Made by a program: the position numbers and the translations under genes. The notes under the pieces were generated by a model, which saw nothing but the letters and a program-made list of their open reading frames with translations, made no database searches and was not told where the DNA came from. A stretch of 64,000 nucleotides of DNA. It comes from Chryseobacterium gleum (lineage in GTDB: Bacteria; Bacteroidota; Bacteroidia; Flavobacteriales_D; Sanyastnellaceae). Shown one piece after another: positions 43,348 to 54,243 of the stretch. Where the stretch lies: contig CAMCVP010000006.1 in NCBI GenBank assembly GCA_945881835.1, positions 44,074 to 108,073 of the forward strand, given 5' to 3'. Within the stretch, counting starts at the first letter, position 1. Each line of letters opens with the position of its first letter.

Positions 43348-43592
43348 AATTTCAATCGTGGATTTTTTTCATAAAATTTTTCCAAAAGCATTTGTCTATT
43401 TTCTTCAATGGACAATCTTTTCATGACTCTCTTTTCTAATCTAGGTGGCAGCCAACCATCAATGATTTCAAGAGTCACCAAATTTACCGTCAACATATAT
43501 TCAGCATACTCGCAGTGACAATGCGGAGGCAAATGATCATTCGAATAAACTGATATTTTAATTCCATAAAAAAAAGAAATTATTGGTGTCAT
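43344..43592 (-). CDS. DUF4160 domain protein
   Basis: 82 aa from the ATG at 43592 (MTPIISFFYGIKISVYSNDHLPPHCHCEYAEY), the standard DUF4160 opening with its conserved HxPPHxHxxY; the frame open to 43625 adds an unconserved leader. The end (LEIIDGWLPPRLEKRVMKRLSIEENRQMLLEKF) is also typical. A TACTTTTG box precedes the ATG by 2 bp, so the transcript looks leaderless. It forms an operon with the DUF2442-HTH gene. Biochemical role unknown. Confidence 0.88.
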   Translation of the reverse strand: MTPIISFFYGIKISVYSNDHLPPHCHCEYAEYMLTVNLVTLEIIDGWLPPRLEKRVMKRLSIEENRQMLLEKFYEKNPRLKL

Positions 43593-43721
43593 AACAAAAG
43601 TAATAAAGTATCTAATTGAATACATAATTTTTCAACTAAAAAGTGAAACTAAATTGTAAATTGACATGCCAATACAAAAGCCTATTCCTTCAAAACACAT
43701 AAATCATTACCTTTATCGAGT

Positions 43722-46097
43722 ATGAAAAAACTTCTAATCCGAAGCGTAATTGCGCTTACAACACTTGCGCTCTTATGCCTTGGAGCAGCATATTTTTGGT
43801 TGAAGAGTAGCCTTCCCGTTTATTCAGGCGAAAAGAAATTGACTGGTCTGCACGAGCCTGTTGATGCGTATTTCGATGAATACGGAATTCCTCATATCGA
43901 TGCGAAGAATTCTGAAGATGCCTATCGCGCACTTGGCTATCTGCATTCGCAAGAGCGTTTGTTTCAATTGGAATTGCTTCGCAGAGCCGGTAGCGGAACG
44001 CTTTCCGAAATCATTGGTGAAGACATGGTTAAGGTTGATCGCATTTTCCGAACGCTCGGTATTTCAGAATATGCGAAAACTTCCGCAGCGAATTTTCAAA
44101 AGAATCACGTCAACGACGAAATGTCGAAGGAAGTGAACGCCTACGTGGACGGTGTGAATCAATTCATTCAAAACGGACCTACCCCTCCTGAATTCGCCCT
44201 GATGGGAATTCCAAAAAGAGACCTTACCGTTGAAGACATGTTCTGCATTAGCGCTGCCATGAGCTTCTCCTTTCAGATGGCGAATAAGACTGAACCCGTT
44301 ATGACGCATATTGCGCTCACCCACGGAGAAGAATACCTCTACGACCTCGGACTTCATCACGATTCAACCGAATCTGAAATTCGTCACTTTGATAGTCGCG
44401 GACTCGATTCTAGTTTAATGGAATTGAATACTTTATTTCTTGAAGCAGAAGCCGCACTTCCCGTTGCGCCTTTCGATGGCTCGAATTCATGGGCAGTTGC
44501 TGGAAGCAAATCTGCTACTGGAAAACCCATCTTCTGCAACGACACACACATTAGCTACGCTCTTCCGCAAACGTGGTTTGAAGCTCATGTGAAATGTCCC
44601 GAGTTCGAAATAACCGGACACTTCCTTGCGGGAATTCCATATGCGCTAGTTGGAAGAACGCCAAGCCACGCTTGGGGCGTTACCATGCTTGAACACGACG
44701 AAATGGATTTCTATGCTGAAAAAAGAAATCCGAATAACCCGAACGAAGTGTGGTACAAAGGACAATATGTTCCGCTTACGTTCAGAACAGAAGAAATTAA
44801 AATAAAAGGAAAAGAGCCGCTCGTACTGCAAGTGCCCGTTACTCCACATGGTCCAGTGGTAAACGGTGTTTTTGTTGGAATGAACAGCTCTACCCCCATC
44901 TCTATTTCTTGGGTGTACACCAAAGTGGAAAACAAAACATTTGAAGCCTTCCGTGAAATGAATCTCGCTAAAGACATGAACGAATTCGAAGCATCACTTG
45001 CTCAAATTCATGCGCCCGGACTTAATATCAACTACGCAGATTCTGAAGGTAACATTGCTTGGTGGGCTTGTGCAAATTTACCAAAGCGTGACGCGCGCGT
45101 CAACTCGTGGATCATCCTCAATGCCCGCGACACCACCAACGAATGGAAGGGCTATTATTCCTTCAAAGAAAATCCAAGAACCGTAAATCCTACTTGGGGA
45201 TACATATACAGCGCAAACGACTGGCCCGGGGCACTTGCAGACGGAACGTACTATCCGGGATATTACAAACCACAATACCGAGCCGACCGCATTCGTACAT
45301 TACTAGAAGCAAGCAATGAATGGACTGCTGAAAAAATGAAGACGGTTCTGAACGACGTTACTTCAACCGTAGATGCAAGTTTGTTGAAGGAACTCGAGCC
45401 TATTGCCAAGAAAAGCAAGTACTACGAAGATGTAGCAACTGCCTTCAATTGGGACGGTGCTTATGAGCCAGAAGCCGCTGGCCCTGTGCTCTTCAACAGA
45501 TTCCTGTATTACTATTTGAAGTTCGCTTGCGAAGATGAAATGGGAAAAGAAATTTTCAATTTGTTCTTAGACACGCATCAAATGCAGCGCACGCAAATGG
45601 ATTTATTCCGCAATGAAAATGCTGTTTGGTGGGACAACGTGAATACGAAACACATTGAAACGCGAGAAGAGATCTTAATGAAAGCGTTCGAAACCGCCGC
45701 ACAAAAATTATTGAAAGAAGAAGGTGTCGTTGAAAAATGGGCTTGGAAAAAAGTATGTAAACTGGAATTGAAACATCCGCTTAGCGCCGTTGCACTTTTC
45801 AAACCGTTTGTTAATCGGATGGAAATGCCAGTTTGGGGTGGAAATGAAACCATTCATCAAACCGGATTCAAACTCGACAGCACTGGAACCTACCACGTGC
45901 ACTTCGGTTCGCAAATGCGCATCATTCACGACTTCGCGAATAACGACAGCTGGAACATCAATCCAGCAGGGCAAAGCGGACATCCATTAAGCAAGCACTA
46001 CCTCGATCAAGCAGAGCTTTATCGAACCAGACAATTCAGACACGAATGGAACGATTGGGAGAAAATTAAGACTTTCCCGAAGTTGCGCTTATCTTAG
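43722..46097 (+). CDS. Penicillin acylase family (Ntn-hydrolase) protein
   Basis: 791 aa precursor that should self-cleave into two chains. An N-terminal hydrophobic helix (SVIALTTLALLCLGAAYFWL) directs it to the membrane or periplasm. The alpha part has DAYFDEYGIPHIDAKNSEDAYRALGYLHSQERLFQ. Cleavage before Ser254 (GSNSWAVAG) would expose the nucleophile. FLAGIPYALVGRTPSHAWGVTM follows as in acylases. The natural substrate may be acyl-homoserine lactones or other amides rather than beta-lactams. It is followed after 24 bp by a DPP4-like gene. Confidence 0.92.
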   Translation: MKKLLIRSVIALTTLALLCLGAAYFWLKSSLPVYSGEKKLTGLHEPVDAYFDEYGIPHIDAKNSEDAYRALGYLHSQERLFQLELLRRAGSGTLSEIIGEDMVKVDRIFRTLGISEYAKTSAANFQKNHVNDEMSKEVNAYVDGVNQFIQNGPTPPEFALMGIPKRDLTVEDMFCISAAMSFSFQMANKTEPVMTHIALTHGEEYLYDLGLHHDSTESEIRHFDSRGLDSSLMELNTLFLEAEAALPVAPFDGSNSWAVAGSKSATGKPIFCNDTHISYALPQTWFEAHVKCPEFEITGHFLAGIPYALVGRTPSHAWGVTMLEHDEMDFYAEKRNPNNPNEVWYKGQYVPLTFRTEEIKIKGKEPLVLQVPVTPHGPVVNGVFVGMNSSTPISISWVYTKVENKTFEAFREMNLAKDMNEFEASLAQIHAPGLNINYADSEGNIAWWACANLPKRDARVNSWIILNARDTTNEWKGYYSFKENPRTVNPTWGYIYSANDWPGALADGTYYPGYYKPQYRADRIRTLLEASNEWTAEKMKTVLNDVTSTVDASLLKELEPIAKKSKYYEDVATAFNWDGAYEPEAAGPVLFNRFLYYYLKFACEDEMGKEIFNLFLDTHQMQRTQMDLFRNENAVWWDNVNTKHIETREEILMKAFETAAQKLLKEEGVVEKWAWKKVCKLELKHPLSAVALFKPFVNRMEMPVWGGNETIHQTGFKLDSTGTYHVHFGSQMRIIHDFANNDSWNINPAGQSGHPLSKHYLDQAELYRTRQFRHEWNDWEKIKTFPKLRLS

Positions 46098-46121
46098 TCA
46101 CCTCAATAAATAGCATATAAA

Positions 46122-48275
46122 ATGAAGAGATTATTCATTGCCGCATTTGCGCTTTTCATCGGATTAGCCGCAACAGCTCAAGAAAAGAAAAACTTAACAT
46201 TAGACGAATCTGTCCTTGGTCAATTCAGACAATTCTATCCAGAACAATTGCAATTGCAATGGATACCCGGCACCGACAGATACTCTCAAATAAAAAATGA
46301 CACGCTGTTTAGTCAAGCGGCCATGGGCAAATCGAAGCCAACCGTTGAACTTAGTCTTGCTCAAGTAAACAAAACTTTTCTTGAGATTGGAGTGGAAAAG
46401 GCTACAGCCATGCCACGCTGGGAATGGATTTCAGCTAACGAGTTGCAAGCAACTGCAACAGCATCATCTGTAAAAAACACAACCGTTGAAGTTACTTTCA
46501 ATCTTAAAAGCAAAATGGCAACCGTTGTGAATGCCTACAACGCCGATGCGGAAAACGTGGACTTTCACAACAAAGGAAACGTAGCCTTCACCAAAGGAAA
46601 CAACCTCTTCGTGAAGAGCGGTGCTGAAGAAAAACAAGTGACGTTTAATGTGGAAGGAATTGTAAGCGGACAGAGCATTTCCCGCAACGAATACGGCATT
46701 GCAAAAGGAACGTTTTGGTCGAAGGAAGGAAGCCGCTTGGCCTTCTATCAGAAAGACGAAAGCAACGTAACACTCTATCCACTTATCAATTACAACACGA
46801 CTCCTGCAAGCGTAAACAACATTCGTTATCCTATGGCTGGAGATGCAAGCGAAAAGATTAGTTTAGGAGTTTACGATGTGAAATCTGGAAAGACCATTTT
46901 CCTTCAATTAAACAATGGTATTCTAAACGACACCTACTACGCGACGAACCTTTCATGGAGTCCCGATGAAAACTTCATTTTAATTGCTGAAATGAATCGC
47001 GCTACAACTACTTGCAGCTTGAATGTATACAGTGCCTTAACCGGTGAGTTCATTCGAACCGTATTTACTGAAACCGATACGCGTTGGGTTGAACCTGACC
47101 AAGCGCCTTACTTCTTGTCGAGCACAACATTTTTGTGGTACACTTGGAAGAACGGTTTCCACAATTATTATTTATATGATTTGGCTGGCAATTTAACCGC
47201 GCAAACCAATGCGAATTTCGAATTGCTTTCGATTTTGGGAATAAGCGACGACAAGAAAACCATCTTCTTCGAAGGAACAGGAACAAACGCGACAGAGCGT
47301 CACCTCTACTCTGCTCCCACTTCAACATTGCAATTAACAGCTCTTACAAACGAAGCAGGAACGCACGCTTGTAAGATTTCTTCAACCGGAAAATTCTACA
47401 TCGATCAATTCAGCTCACTCACCGTTCCGAATCGTGTATCAATTGTTCCTTGCGGAAAAGGAATGCCGAATGTTCTTTTGAAGTCTGAAGACAAGTTGAA
47501 GAATTACAACATTGGAACTACGGAAATATTCTCCATTAACGCCAACAACGGAACGCCTTTGTATTGCCGATTGATTAAGCCTTCGAACTTCGACCCTGAA
47601 AAACTTTATCCGGTTGTGGTTTATGTATACAACGGTCCGCACGTTCAGTTGATCACGAATTCGTATTTGGGCGGAAGCTCTTTGTGGATGAACTATTTGG
47701 CAGAGCAAGGATACTTGGTATTCACTGTCGACGGACAAGGATCGGCGCATCGTGGAAAAGAATTCGAACAGGTGATTCACCGTCAATTGGGAACGCAAGA
47801 AATGGCCGACCAATTGTCAGGTGTGGAATGGTTGAAGAAGCAATCATACGTAGATCCTGCGCGCATGGCGGTTCACGGATGGAGCTTCGGCGGATTCATG
47901 ACTACCTCGCTTATGCTTCGTGCTCCGGGTACATTCAAAGTAGGTGTTGCCGGCGGACCGGTTATCGACTGGCGCTTGTATGAAGTGATGTACACCGAGC
48001 GTTACATGGACACTCCGCAAGAAAACACTGAAGGATTCGATGCGAACAACTGCACGAAATACACAGATAAACTTCAAGGCAAACTTTTAATGATTCATGG
48101 TGCCGACGATAACGTGGTGGTTCTTCAACATAACATGCGTTTCTTGAAAGCGTGTGTTGACAAGAAGACTCCGGTAGACTTTTTTGTTTATCCTGGACAC
48201 GAGCACAACGTTCGTGGAAAAGACCGTGTACATCTCATGAATAAAATAATCTCTTACATCACCGATAATTTATAA
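46122..48275 (+). CDS. Dipeptidyl peptidase IV-like (S9B) serine peptidase
   Basis: 717 aa with signal peptide [20 protein letters not shown]. The N-terminal 450 or so residues form the eight-bladed DPP-IV propeller; the C-terminal alpha/beta-hydrolase domain has Ser588 in [11 protein letters not shown], Asp in IHGADDNVV and His in PGHEHNVRG. It should release X-Pro dipeptides from peptides in the periplasm. Located between a penicillin-acylase-type gene and gcvT (13 bp gap). Confidence 0.93.
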   Translation: MKRLFIAAFALFIGLAATAQEKKNLTLDESVLGQFRQFYPEQLQLQWIPGTDRYSQIKNDTLFSQAAMGKSKPTVELSLAQVNKTFLEIGVEKATAMPRWEWISANELQATATASSVKNTTVEVTFNLKSKMATVVNAYNADAENVDFHNKGNVAFTKGNNLFVKSGAEEKQVTFNVEGIVSGQSISRNEYGIAKGTFWSKEGSRLAFYQKDESNVTLYPLINYNTTPASVNNIRYPMAGDASEKISLGVYDVKSGKTIFLQLNNGILNDTYYATNLSWSPDENFILIAEMNRATTTCSLNVYSALTGEFIRTVFTETDTRWVEPDQAPYFLSSTTFLWYTWKNGFHNYYLYDLAGNLTAQTNANFELLSILGISDDKKTIFFEGTGTNATERHLYSAPTSTLQLTALTNEAGTHACKISSTGKFYIDQFSSLTVPNRVSIVPCGKGMPNVLLKSEDKLKNYNIGTTEIFSINANNGTPLYCRLIKPSNFDPEKLYPVVVYVYNGPHVQLITNSYLGGSSLWMNYLAEQGYLVFTVDGQGSAHRGKEFEQVIHRQLGTQEMADQLSGVEWLKKQSYVDPARMAVHGWSFGGFMTTSLMLRAPGTFKVGVAGGPVIDWRLYEVMYTERYMDTPQENTEGFDANNCTKYTDKLQGKLLMIHGADDNVVVLQHNMRFLKACVDKKTPVDFFVYPGHEHNVRGKDRVHLMNKIISYITDNL

Positions 48276-48288
48276 TTTCGGCCCACTT

Positions 48289-49374
48289 ATGAAAAACACT
48301 TCACTTACTGAAAAGCACATTGCGCTTGGAGCGAAAATGGTTCCATTCGCAGGATACAATATGCCTGTTCAATACGCAGGATTAACTCAAGAACACCATT
48401 GCGTAAGAAATGCAGTAGGCGTTTTCGACGTTAGCCACATGGGCGAATTCTGGATCAGCGGTCCAAAGGCTTTCGACCTTATTCAATATGCTACTTCAAA
48501 CGACGTTTCGAAATTGTTCGACGGGAAAGTGCAATACAGCTGCTTGCCGAATGCTACAGGCGGAATTGTTGACGATCTATTGGTTTACCGCGTGAACGAA
48601 GAAATGTATCTGTTAGTTGTGAACGCTTCGAACATTGACAAAGATTGGAATCACCTTTCTGAATTGAACAAAGAGTTCGGAGCAACCATGGTTCACAAGT
48701 CTGAAGAAACATCATTGCTTGCTGTTCAAGGACCAAAGGCTGCTGAAGCACTTCAGTCGTTAACAGATATGAACCTAAGTGAAATGGAATACTACACCTT
48801 TAAAATCGGCACGTTTGCTGGTGTTGAAAATGTAGTTGTTTCAACAACCGGATATACCGGTGCGGGTGGATTCGAGATTTATTTCCCGAATGAAAACGCA
48901 AACGAAATGTGGGACAAGATCTTCGCTGCAGGCGCGCCGCAAGGCATTGAGCCTATTGGTTTGGGCGCAAGAGATACCCTTCGTTTAGAAATGGGATTCT
49001 GCCTTTACGGAAACGACATTAACGACACGACTTCTCCTTTGGAAGCAGGTCTAGGTTGGATCACGAAGTTCAGCGCTCCGTTTTTAAACTCTGAAAATTT
49101 AAAGGCTCAAAAAGAAGCTGGCGTAACTCGCAAACTTGTTGCATTCGAAATGATCGACCGAGGTATTCCGCGTCACGATTATGAAATTGGAGATTCCAAC
49201 GGAAACGTTGTGGGTATTGTTACTAGCGGAACGCAGAGCCCGAGTCTAGAAAAAGCAATCGGATTGGGTTACGTGCCAACAGCTATGACTGCCCTTGGAA
49301 CAGAGATCTTCATTTTTATTCGTGGAAAAGCATTGAAGGCTGTGGTTGTTTCACTTCCCTTCTTCAAGAAATAA
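48289..49374 (+). CDS. gcvT: Glycine cleavage system T protein (aminomethyltransferase)
   Basis: Transfers the aminomethyl carbon of glycine to THF, giving 5,10-methylene-THF and ammonia. 361 aa. Seen: [42 protein letters not shown] (catalytic Asp), [37 protein letters not shown] and [16 protein letters not shown]. The other gcv genes are not in the window. Followed by a good terminator. Confidence 0.96.
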   Translation: MKNTSLTEKHIALGAKMVPFAGYNMPVQYAGLTQEHHCVRNAVGVFDVSHMGEFWISGPKAFDLIQYATSNDVSKLFDGKVQYSCLPNATGGIVDDLLVYRVNEEMYLLVVNASNIDKDWNHLSELNKEFGATMVHKSEETSLLAVQGPKAAEALQSLTDMNLSEMEYYTFKIGTFAGVENVVVSTTGYTGAGGFEIYFPNENANEMWDKIFAAGAPQGIEPIGLGARDTLRLEMGFCLYGNDINDTTSPLEAGLGWITKFSAPFLNSENLKAQKEAGVTRKLVAFEMIDRGIPRHDYEIGDSNGNVVGIVTSGTQSPSLEKAIGLGYVPTAMTALGTEIFIFIRGKALKAVVVSLPFFKK

Positions 49375-49395
49375 TTTCAATTTATGTTGAAATAG

Positions 49396-49422
49396 AAACG
49401 CCCTCCGATGAGGGCGTTTTTT
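49396..49422. terminator. Bidirectional rho-independent terminator
   Basis: AAACGCCCT-ccgatg-AGGGCGTTTTTT, between gcvT and the convergent rhodanese-thioredoxin gene. Confidence 0.9.
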
Positions 49423-49440
49423 CTTTGCGCATAATTGGAA

Positions 49441-50136
49441 TTACAATCCCAATTTAGCCTTCAATTCATCCTTTGAAAGGAATCCTACGTTGGAGAATTT
49501 CATTTCATTGTTGAAATAATACTTTAATGTTGGAAGAGCGTCTACACCAAGTTCTGCAGCGATGTTCGGATTCTGGTCTACATCAATGGTTACAATTTTT
49601 AATGAAGGATTTTCCTTCGCCAATTCTTCCAAAGAAGGCTTCATCTTTCTGCAAGGTGCACACCACTCTGCTGAAAAATCGACCAATACATTTCCACCCG
49701 ATACAAGCGTTCTATAATCTTCAGAACTCATTCCGCCATTAGTACTCACCTTTCCAGAAACTACAGGAAGTCCTGCCGATTTCCATTTCAATATTCCACC
49801 TTGAAGTTCATAGACTTCTTTGAATCCTTGCTTACGCATAGCAGCAGCAGCGCTAGAACTTCTTCCACCACTGAGGCAATACACGAACACAGGAGCGTTC
49901 TTATCAATGGCATCTAATCTGCGTTGAAAGTCGTTGCCATTCCAATTGGCAAGAAGGGCGCCTTCAATGTATTCTTTCGCGAATTCTTCTTCGGTTCGAA
50001 CATCGAGGAGAACCGCATTGGGCGTGGATTTCAACTTTTCTGAAAATGTCTTTGCATCGAGCACAGGACTTCCGCCGTTCGAGGTGCAAGCGCTAAAAAA
50101 GAGCGCTACAAAAAGGAATAAACTTGAATATTTCAT
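49441..50136 (-). CDS. Lipoprotein with fused rhodanese and thioredoxin domains
   Basis: 231 aa from the ATG at 50136 (MKYSSLFLFVALFFSAC), a lipoprotein signal with the lipobox Cys at 17; the frame open to 50271 is unconserved. About 25-120 is a rhodanese domain with active-site loop CLSGGRSS; about 130-231 is a thioredoxin domain with WCAPCRKMKPS, cis-Pro ALPTLKYY. Such a periplasmic protein could move sulfane sulfur or reduce thiols; which is not known. Confidence 0.9.
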   Translation of the reverse strand: MKYSSLFLFVALFFSACTSNGGSPVLDAKTFSEKLKSTPNAVLLDVRTEEEFAKEYIEGALLANWNGNDFQRRLDAIDKNAPVFVYCLSGGRSSSAAAAMRKQGFKEVYELQGGILKWKSAGLPVVSGKVSTNGGMSSEDYRTLVSGGNVLVDFSAEWCAPCRKMKPSLEELAKENPSLKIVTIDVDQNPNIAAELGVDALPTLKYYFNNEMKFSNVGFLSKDELKAKLGL

Positions 50137-50211
50137 GTCGCGAAGATAAGAAGGCGAATTCTTCCCTTGTGTGATAGGAATTACAAAGGCCGTTCCTATT
50201 ACATTTGTAAT

Positions 50212-52092
50212 ATGAAGGTATACGTTCTCCTGGCAGCACTTTTTGTTTCTTCTATTTCCAGCATAGGTCAATGCGTGGTGATTAATGAGGTCATGGTGAA
50301 TGCCGCGGGAGCTTGCGACGGAAGTTGCACGCCGAATACGGGTGAGTGGATTGAATTGTATAACAACTGTCCGTTCACCTTGAACATTGAGTGTTATATT
50401 CTTACAGACGGAGATTTTTCAATTACCCTTCCAGCAGGGACGACAATTCCTGGAAATGGATTTATTGTCATTGGATCTTCCAATTCGGGTGTGGCTGTTG
50501 ACGTGAACATTGGCAATTGCGGATGCACCACAGGACCAAATGCTCAGGTTGGAATTTTAACGAATAGCGCAGAGCAATTGATTCTTTACGACAACCTCGG
50601 AACCATTATAGACGGTATTGTTTGGGGTGGCGGTCAATGGAATCAGCAGACGTCTTTCACAACCAATCCAATTGGTCCTTGTCCGAATTTAACCGTTCCT
50701 GTTCTTTCCGTTTTTACTCAGATTCAAACCGTGCCTGCGCAAGCCAATAACGACGGACTTACCGTTTTCAGAAGCTGCGATGGCGTAAACCCGTGGGTTT
50801 CAGGAACGCTTCTTCCTTCTCCTGGAGCTTCGAACAACAGCGATGTACCTGTATCGGCTAGTTTTAGTCTTTCTGAAAATAGCGTTTGCGAAGGCGACTG
50901 CGTTCAAGTTACGAATACTTCAGAAGGTAATCCAGGCATGTGGACGTGGCTTGTCAATGGAGTTGCAGATCTAACGTTAGACAGCATTGCTCCTAACATT
51001 TGTTTCAATGCCCCAGGAGTTTATACTTACTCGCTTATTGCAAGCAATGGATGTTCTGCAGACACGCTTATCGATGGCGCTACAGTGAACGTTATTCCAT
51101 TGAGCACCCTGAATGTTACTCCAAATGTAGACGATGTTGTTTGCGACAACTCACCAACGGTCTTCAGCACTACCAGTATTTGCAGCACGTATCAATGGCA
51201 AATGAATGGCGTTGATATTGCAGGAGAAATCTCTGATTCGTACACAGCAACTGCCGATGGTGTTTATTCGCTTACTTGTCCAAACGACATTTGCATAGCG
51301 CCTAGCACGCCTGTTGAGATAGACTATCAGAATTTCCAAACCGAGCTCTCCCCTGCTTCAACTGTTTTATGCATTGGAGAAAGTCAACAGTTAACGCTTA
51401 GCGTCTTGAGCGATGGTCCTGCGGTGAACAACGAATGGACGTTGAATGGAAATCCGCTTACTTCTGGTTTTACCAGTTTCTTGGGTGTCGACATGGGTGT
51501 TTATTCTGTCATTAGTTCTAATCCAGATGGCTGCACATCTACCGCATCAGCAGAACTCATTAGCGCAAATAACAATCCGATTATTACCATTCAAAACCTC
51601 ACACAATCGGGATGTTGGGACGGGCCAACTATCTTGGGAATTGATGCAACTTATTCGAACATTTTTTGGTACGATGGCTCTTCCGATTTCAGTATTGAAA
51701 TGCTTTCCAATGCAACTGTGAGTGTTGCTGCGCTTGATCCGAACGGATGCGATGCTTCGGGCACCTATACGTTAGATCTTCCGGAATGCGCGAATCTCTT
51801 GGTTCCGAATATCTTCAGTCCAACGAATGACAGTTTCAACGAAACGTTTCACTTGGTGTTTTCTGGCGACGGAAGTACAACAGCTGTTTCCAATTATTCC
51901 ATTCATATCTTCAATCGTTGGGGAACGTTGGTGTTCGAATCTACTGATCCGGATAACAATTGGAACGGAACAATCAACGGCAACGAAGCTTCAACGGGCG
52001 TTTATTATTATGTGGTGAACGCTGAATACGCGAACGGAGAGTCAATCCTTGCCCCCAATCAGCGCAGCGGTTGGTTTCAGTTGGTTCGTTAG
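50212..52092 (+). CDS. Surface protein with lamin-tail domain and gliding-motility-type C-terminus
   Basis: 626 aa from the ATG at 50212 (MKVYVLLAALFVSSISSIGQ), signal peptide. About 20-160 is a lamin-tail domain (VVINEVMVNAAGACDGSCTPNTGEWIELYNNC). About 215-500 has PKD/Ig-like units with paired cysteines (SVCEGDCVQVTNTSEGNPGMWTW). About 540-626 is the CHU_C/type B type IX sorting domain (VPNIFSPTNDSFNETF, YSIHIFNRWGTLVFES, NWNGTINGNEASTGVYYYVV). Expected to be exported through the type IX system and attached to the surface. TACATTTG lies just before the ATG. Confidence 0.9.
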   Translation: MKVYVLLAALFVSSISSIGQCVVINEVMVNAAGACDGSCTPNTGEWIELYNNCPFTLNIECYILTDGDFSITLPAGTTIPGNGFIVIGSSNSGVAVDVNIGNCGCTTGPNAQVGILTNSAEQLILYDNLGTIIDGIVWGGGQWNQQTSFTTNPIGPCPNLTVPVLSVFTQIQTVPAQANNDGLTVFRSCDGVNPWVSGTLLPSPGASNNSDVPVSASFSLSENSVCEGDCVQVTNTSEGNPGMWTWLVNGVADLTLDSIAPNICFNAPGVYTYSLIASNGCSADTLIDGATVNVIPLSTLNVTPNVDDVVCDNSPTVFSTTSICSTYQWQMNGVDIAGEISDSYTATADGVYSLTCPNDICIAPSTPVEIDYQNFQTELSPASTVLCIGESQQLTLSVLSDGPAVNNEWTLNGNPLTSGFTSFLGVDMGVYSVISSNPDGCTSTASAELISANNNPIITIQNLTQSGCWDGPTILGIDATYSNIFWYDGSSDFSIEMLSNATVSVAALDPNGCDASGTYTLDLPECANLLVPNIFSPTNDSFNETFHLVFSGDGSTTAVSNYSIHIFNRWGTLVFESTDPDNNWNGTINGNEASTGVYYYVVNAEYANGESILAPNQRSGWFQLVR

Positions 52093-52928
52093 AATCTCAA
52101 GCTAGCGCCCATGCGCACTCCGAAATAATTGTAATAGATTCCATCTAAAACTGCAGCCCCAGAAGCTGAAAGTCTTCCGTAATAACGCATGTAGCTGTGA
52201 GCTAACAAAGCGTGAATATTTATTTGATCATTTAATTTCAAAGATACCCCTGCTCCATCGTTCAAGTCGAAAGAACCCACGCTTCCTTTGTGGTAAGCAA
52301 TACCGGTTGAAAGCATAACAAGCGGACTTATCTTTTTCGTAGGCATCAAGCGTGCGCGAAGGTCTAACATGAACGGTACCGAGAATCCAATATCGTCTGA
52401 ATATCCCATTGCACCAATGCCAATCCCTGCGAAAGCCCAATTCTTGTATCCGATTCCATTAGCTGTGTATACTCCTCCGAATGACGTTGTATTCGGAAAT
52501 GTTTGTTTGTCGTAACCGTAAATTCCACCCCACGGGTCATACAAAGGAATATCAATGGTGAATCCACCAACCTTTCCAACACCCAAACCAACAACGCCTT
52601 CATTCACCGACTCGAAATAAAAGTCGCCGTAGGTTTTCTTTGCTTTAGGCGAAGGCATCGAATTAATGTCTGCTGCGCTCAATTCAGCGGGTTTAGAGGT
52701 GTTCTTGTTGTTGGAATCAAGCACAATGTACTCAATGTCGTTGAACGGAATATCCACCACAGCGTTGATTGAAATTTCTATAGTGAAAGACTCTTGTGGT
52801 TTGTAACCAACGATGCGAGCGGTAAGCACGTCGCCGTTTTTCAAATATATCTTAGACTTTCTTGTTTCCTGTGCCATACCCGCAACAGAAAGGAAACAAG
52901 CCAAAAGGAATAGAAGGGCTTTGTTCAT
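52089..52928 (-). CDS. Exported hypothetical protein with outer-membrane barrel features
   Basis: 279 aa with signal peptide MNKALLFLLACFLSVAGMAQ. About 22-75 is a small beta domain found in many Bacteroidota proteins (SKIYLKNGDVLTARIVGYKPQESFTIEI...FNDIEYIVLD). From about 105 on, alternating Gly/aromatic strands end in FGVRMGASLRF, suggesting a small barrel. Its 3' end overlaps the surface protein gene by 4 bp, tail to tail. Function unknown. Confidence 0.8.
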   Translation of the reverse strand: MNKALLFLLACFLSVAGMAQETRKSKIYLKNGDVLTARIVGYKPQESFTIEISINAVVDIPFNDIEYIVLDSNNKNTSKPAELSAADINSMPSPKAKKTYGDFYFESVNEGVVGLGVGKVGGFTIDIPLYDPWGGIYGYDKQTFPNTTSFGGVYTANGIGYKNWAFAGIGIGAMGYSDDIGFSVPFMLDLRARLMPTKKISPLVMLSTGIAYHKGSVGSFDLNDGAGVSLKLNDQINIHALLAHSYMRYYGRLSASGAAVLDGIYYNYFGVRMGASLRF

Positions 52929-53083
52929 GTTTCAAATATAAAACGAAATGATTAACCGCACATTGAAAACTGTGCTTGAATAAGCGTGTTTTAATATCGA
53001 GAGCAACGATCCTGACTAGCGGAGATTACAAATTCCTGAAATTGAATTATCCCTATTTTTGCATTTGACTGCACGAGTATATT

Positions 53084-54229
53084 ATGAACTTAAAAAACAA
53101 TCCTCTATCTGATAGATTTTATTCGATAGATATGCTAAGAGCAATTATGATGGTTATGGGAGTGTTTTTTCACGCTGCTGTAATTTTTTGTCATCGCAAA
53201 AACATTCAAGACTGGCCTGTATTTGATAATGAACAAAGTTATTTTTTCGACATTATAGTTGGCTTAATTCATTCTTTTCGAATGCACCTATTTTTCTTTG
53301 TTTCAGGGTTTTCCACATCGATTTTGTATCTGAGAAAAGGGTCAAAAGTTATGCTCATAAATAGATTAAAACGCATTGTCCTCCCCTTCTTATTTAGCTT
53401 CATTATTCTTAGCCCTCTCATAAGCTATACGAGTGACTTGATTAACAATAACACAACGAATGACTCATTAAACCATCTAAGTTCGTATAGTTTCCACTTC
53501 TTCCTGACACAACCCTTGTATCACCTTTGGTTTCTCTATTACTTAATATTTTATATACTGCTATGCTGGTCTTTCGAACAGCTCTTTCAATACAAATTAT
53601 TTCAAGTTGAAAGAATAAAAAAATCATTTAAAAAACTAATTCCAAATGTTTGGTTCAGGCTATTTAGTTTATCCGCTATTATTCTGATATATTTTCTACT
53701 CACGGGCAAGAACCATTTTTATTCGCCCTTGAAATTTGAAATTTCACCGAGCTCATTCATTGTCTACTTCATATTTTACTCGCTTGGCTGGTTGGTCTTT
53801 AAAACAGACACCCTCAGTAATTTTTCGAAAGAAAAGCCTTCATTACTTCTAATCCTTGGCTTGATTCTTTATTTTGTCTCAAATGCAAACATTATATTTC
53901 ATTTCGAGAATTTCAAATATGTTCAATTTGTCATCTCCGCCTTCTCTCACGTATTACTCATTCTCGGCTTTTTAAGTCTTATTCTCAGAAACTTCAATTT
54001 CAAGTCTAAAATCAGTGATACTATTTTAAATGCATCCTATTGGACATACTTGATTCATGTGCTTATTATTTTTGTAATCTATCTGTTTATTACGGATATA
54101 ACACCAAACATTTACCTCAAATTCTCAATACTCTTTCTCGGAACTTCTATTGTAAGTTATCTAAGTTATGCCCTCTTCGTCAAAAGAACATTTGTTGGTG
54201 TTTTCTTAAATGGAAAAAAAATAAAGTAA
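53084..54229 (+). CDS. Acyltransferase family 3 membrane protein
   Basis: 381 aa, about ten membrane helices. The opening RFYSIDMLRAIMMVMGVFFHAAVIF with Arg and a helix His (FFHAA) is the acyltransferase-3/OpgC-like signature, and RMHLFFFVSGFSTSILYLRKG follows as usual. Probably acetylates or succinylates a glycan or lipid at the inner membrane. Codon use and composition are clearly AT-richer than the rest of the window, as for the next two genes, which points to recent acquisition. Confidence 0.88.
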   Translation: MNLKNNPLSDRFYSIDMLRAIMMVMGVFFHAAVIFCHRKNIQDWPVFDNEQSYFFDIIVGLIHSFRMHLFFFVSGFSTSILYLRKGSKVMLINRLKRIVLPFLFSFIILSPLISYTSDLINNNTTNDSLNHLSSYSFHFFLTQPLYHLWFLYYLIFYILLCWSFEQLFQYKLFQVERIKKSFKKLIPNVWFRLFSLSAIILIYFLLTGKNHFYSPLKFEISPSSFIVYFIFYSLGWLVFKTDTLSNFSKEKPSLLLILGLILYFVSNANIIFHFENFKYVQFVISAFSHVLLILGFLSLILRNFNFKSKISDTILNASYWTYLIHVLIIFVIYLFITDITPNIYLKFSILFLGTSIVSYLSYALFVKRTFVGVFLNGKKIK

Positions 54230-54243
54230 ACCGAACATGAATT

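Noticed and set aside
50212..52092. Adhesin with PKD repeats as a nuclease because of the lamin-tail domain
   Set aside because: No nuclease motif is present; lamin-tail domains occur on many exported proteins, so only the surface role is kept.
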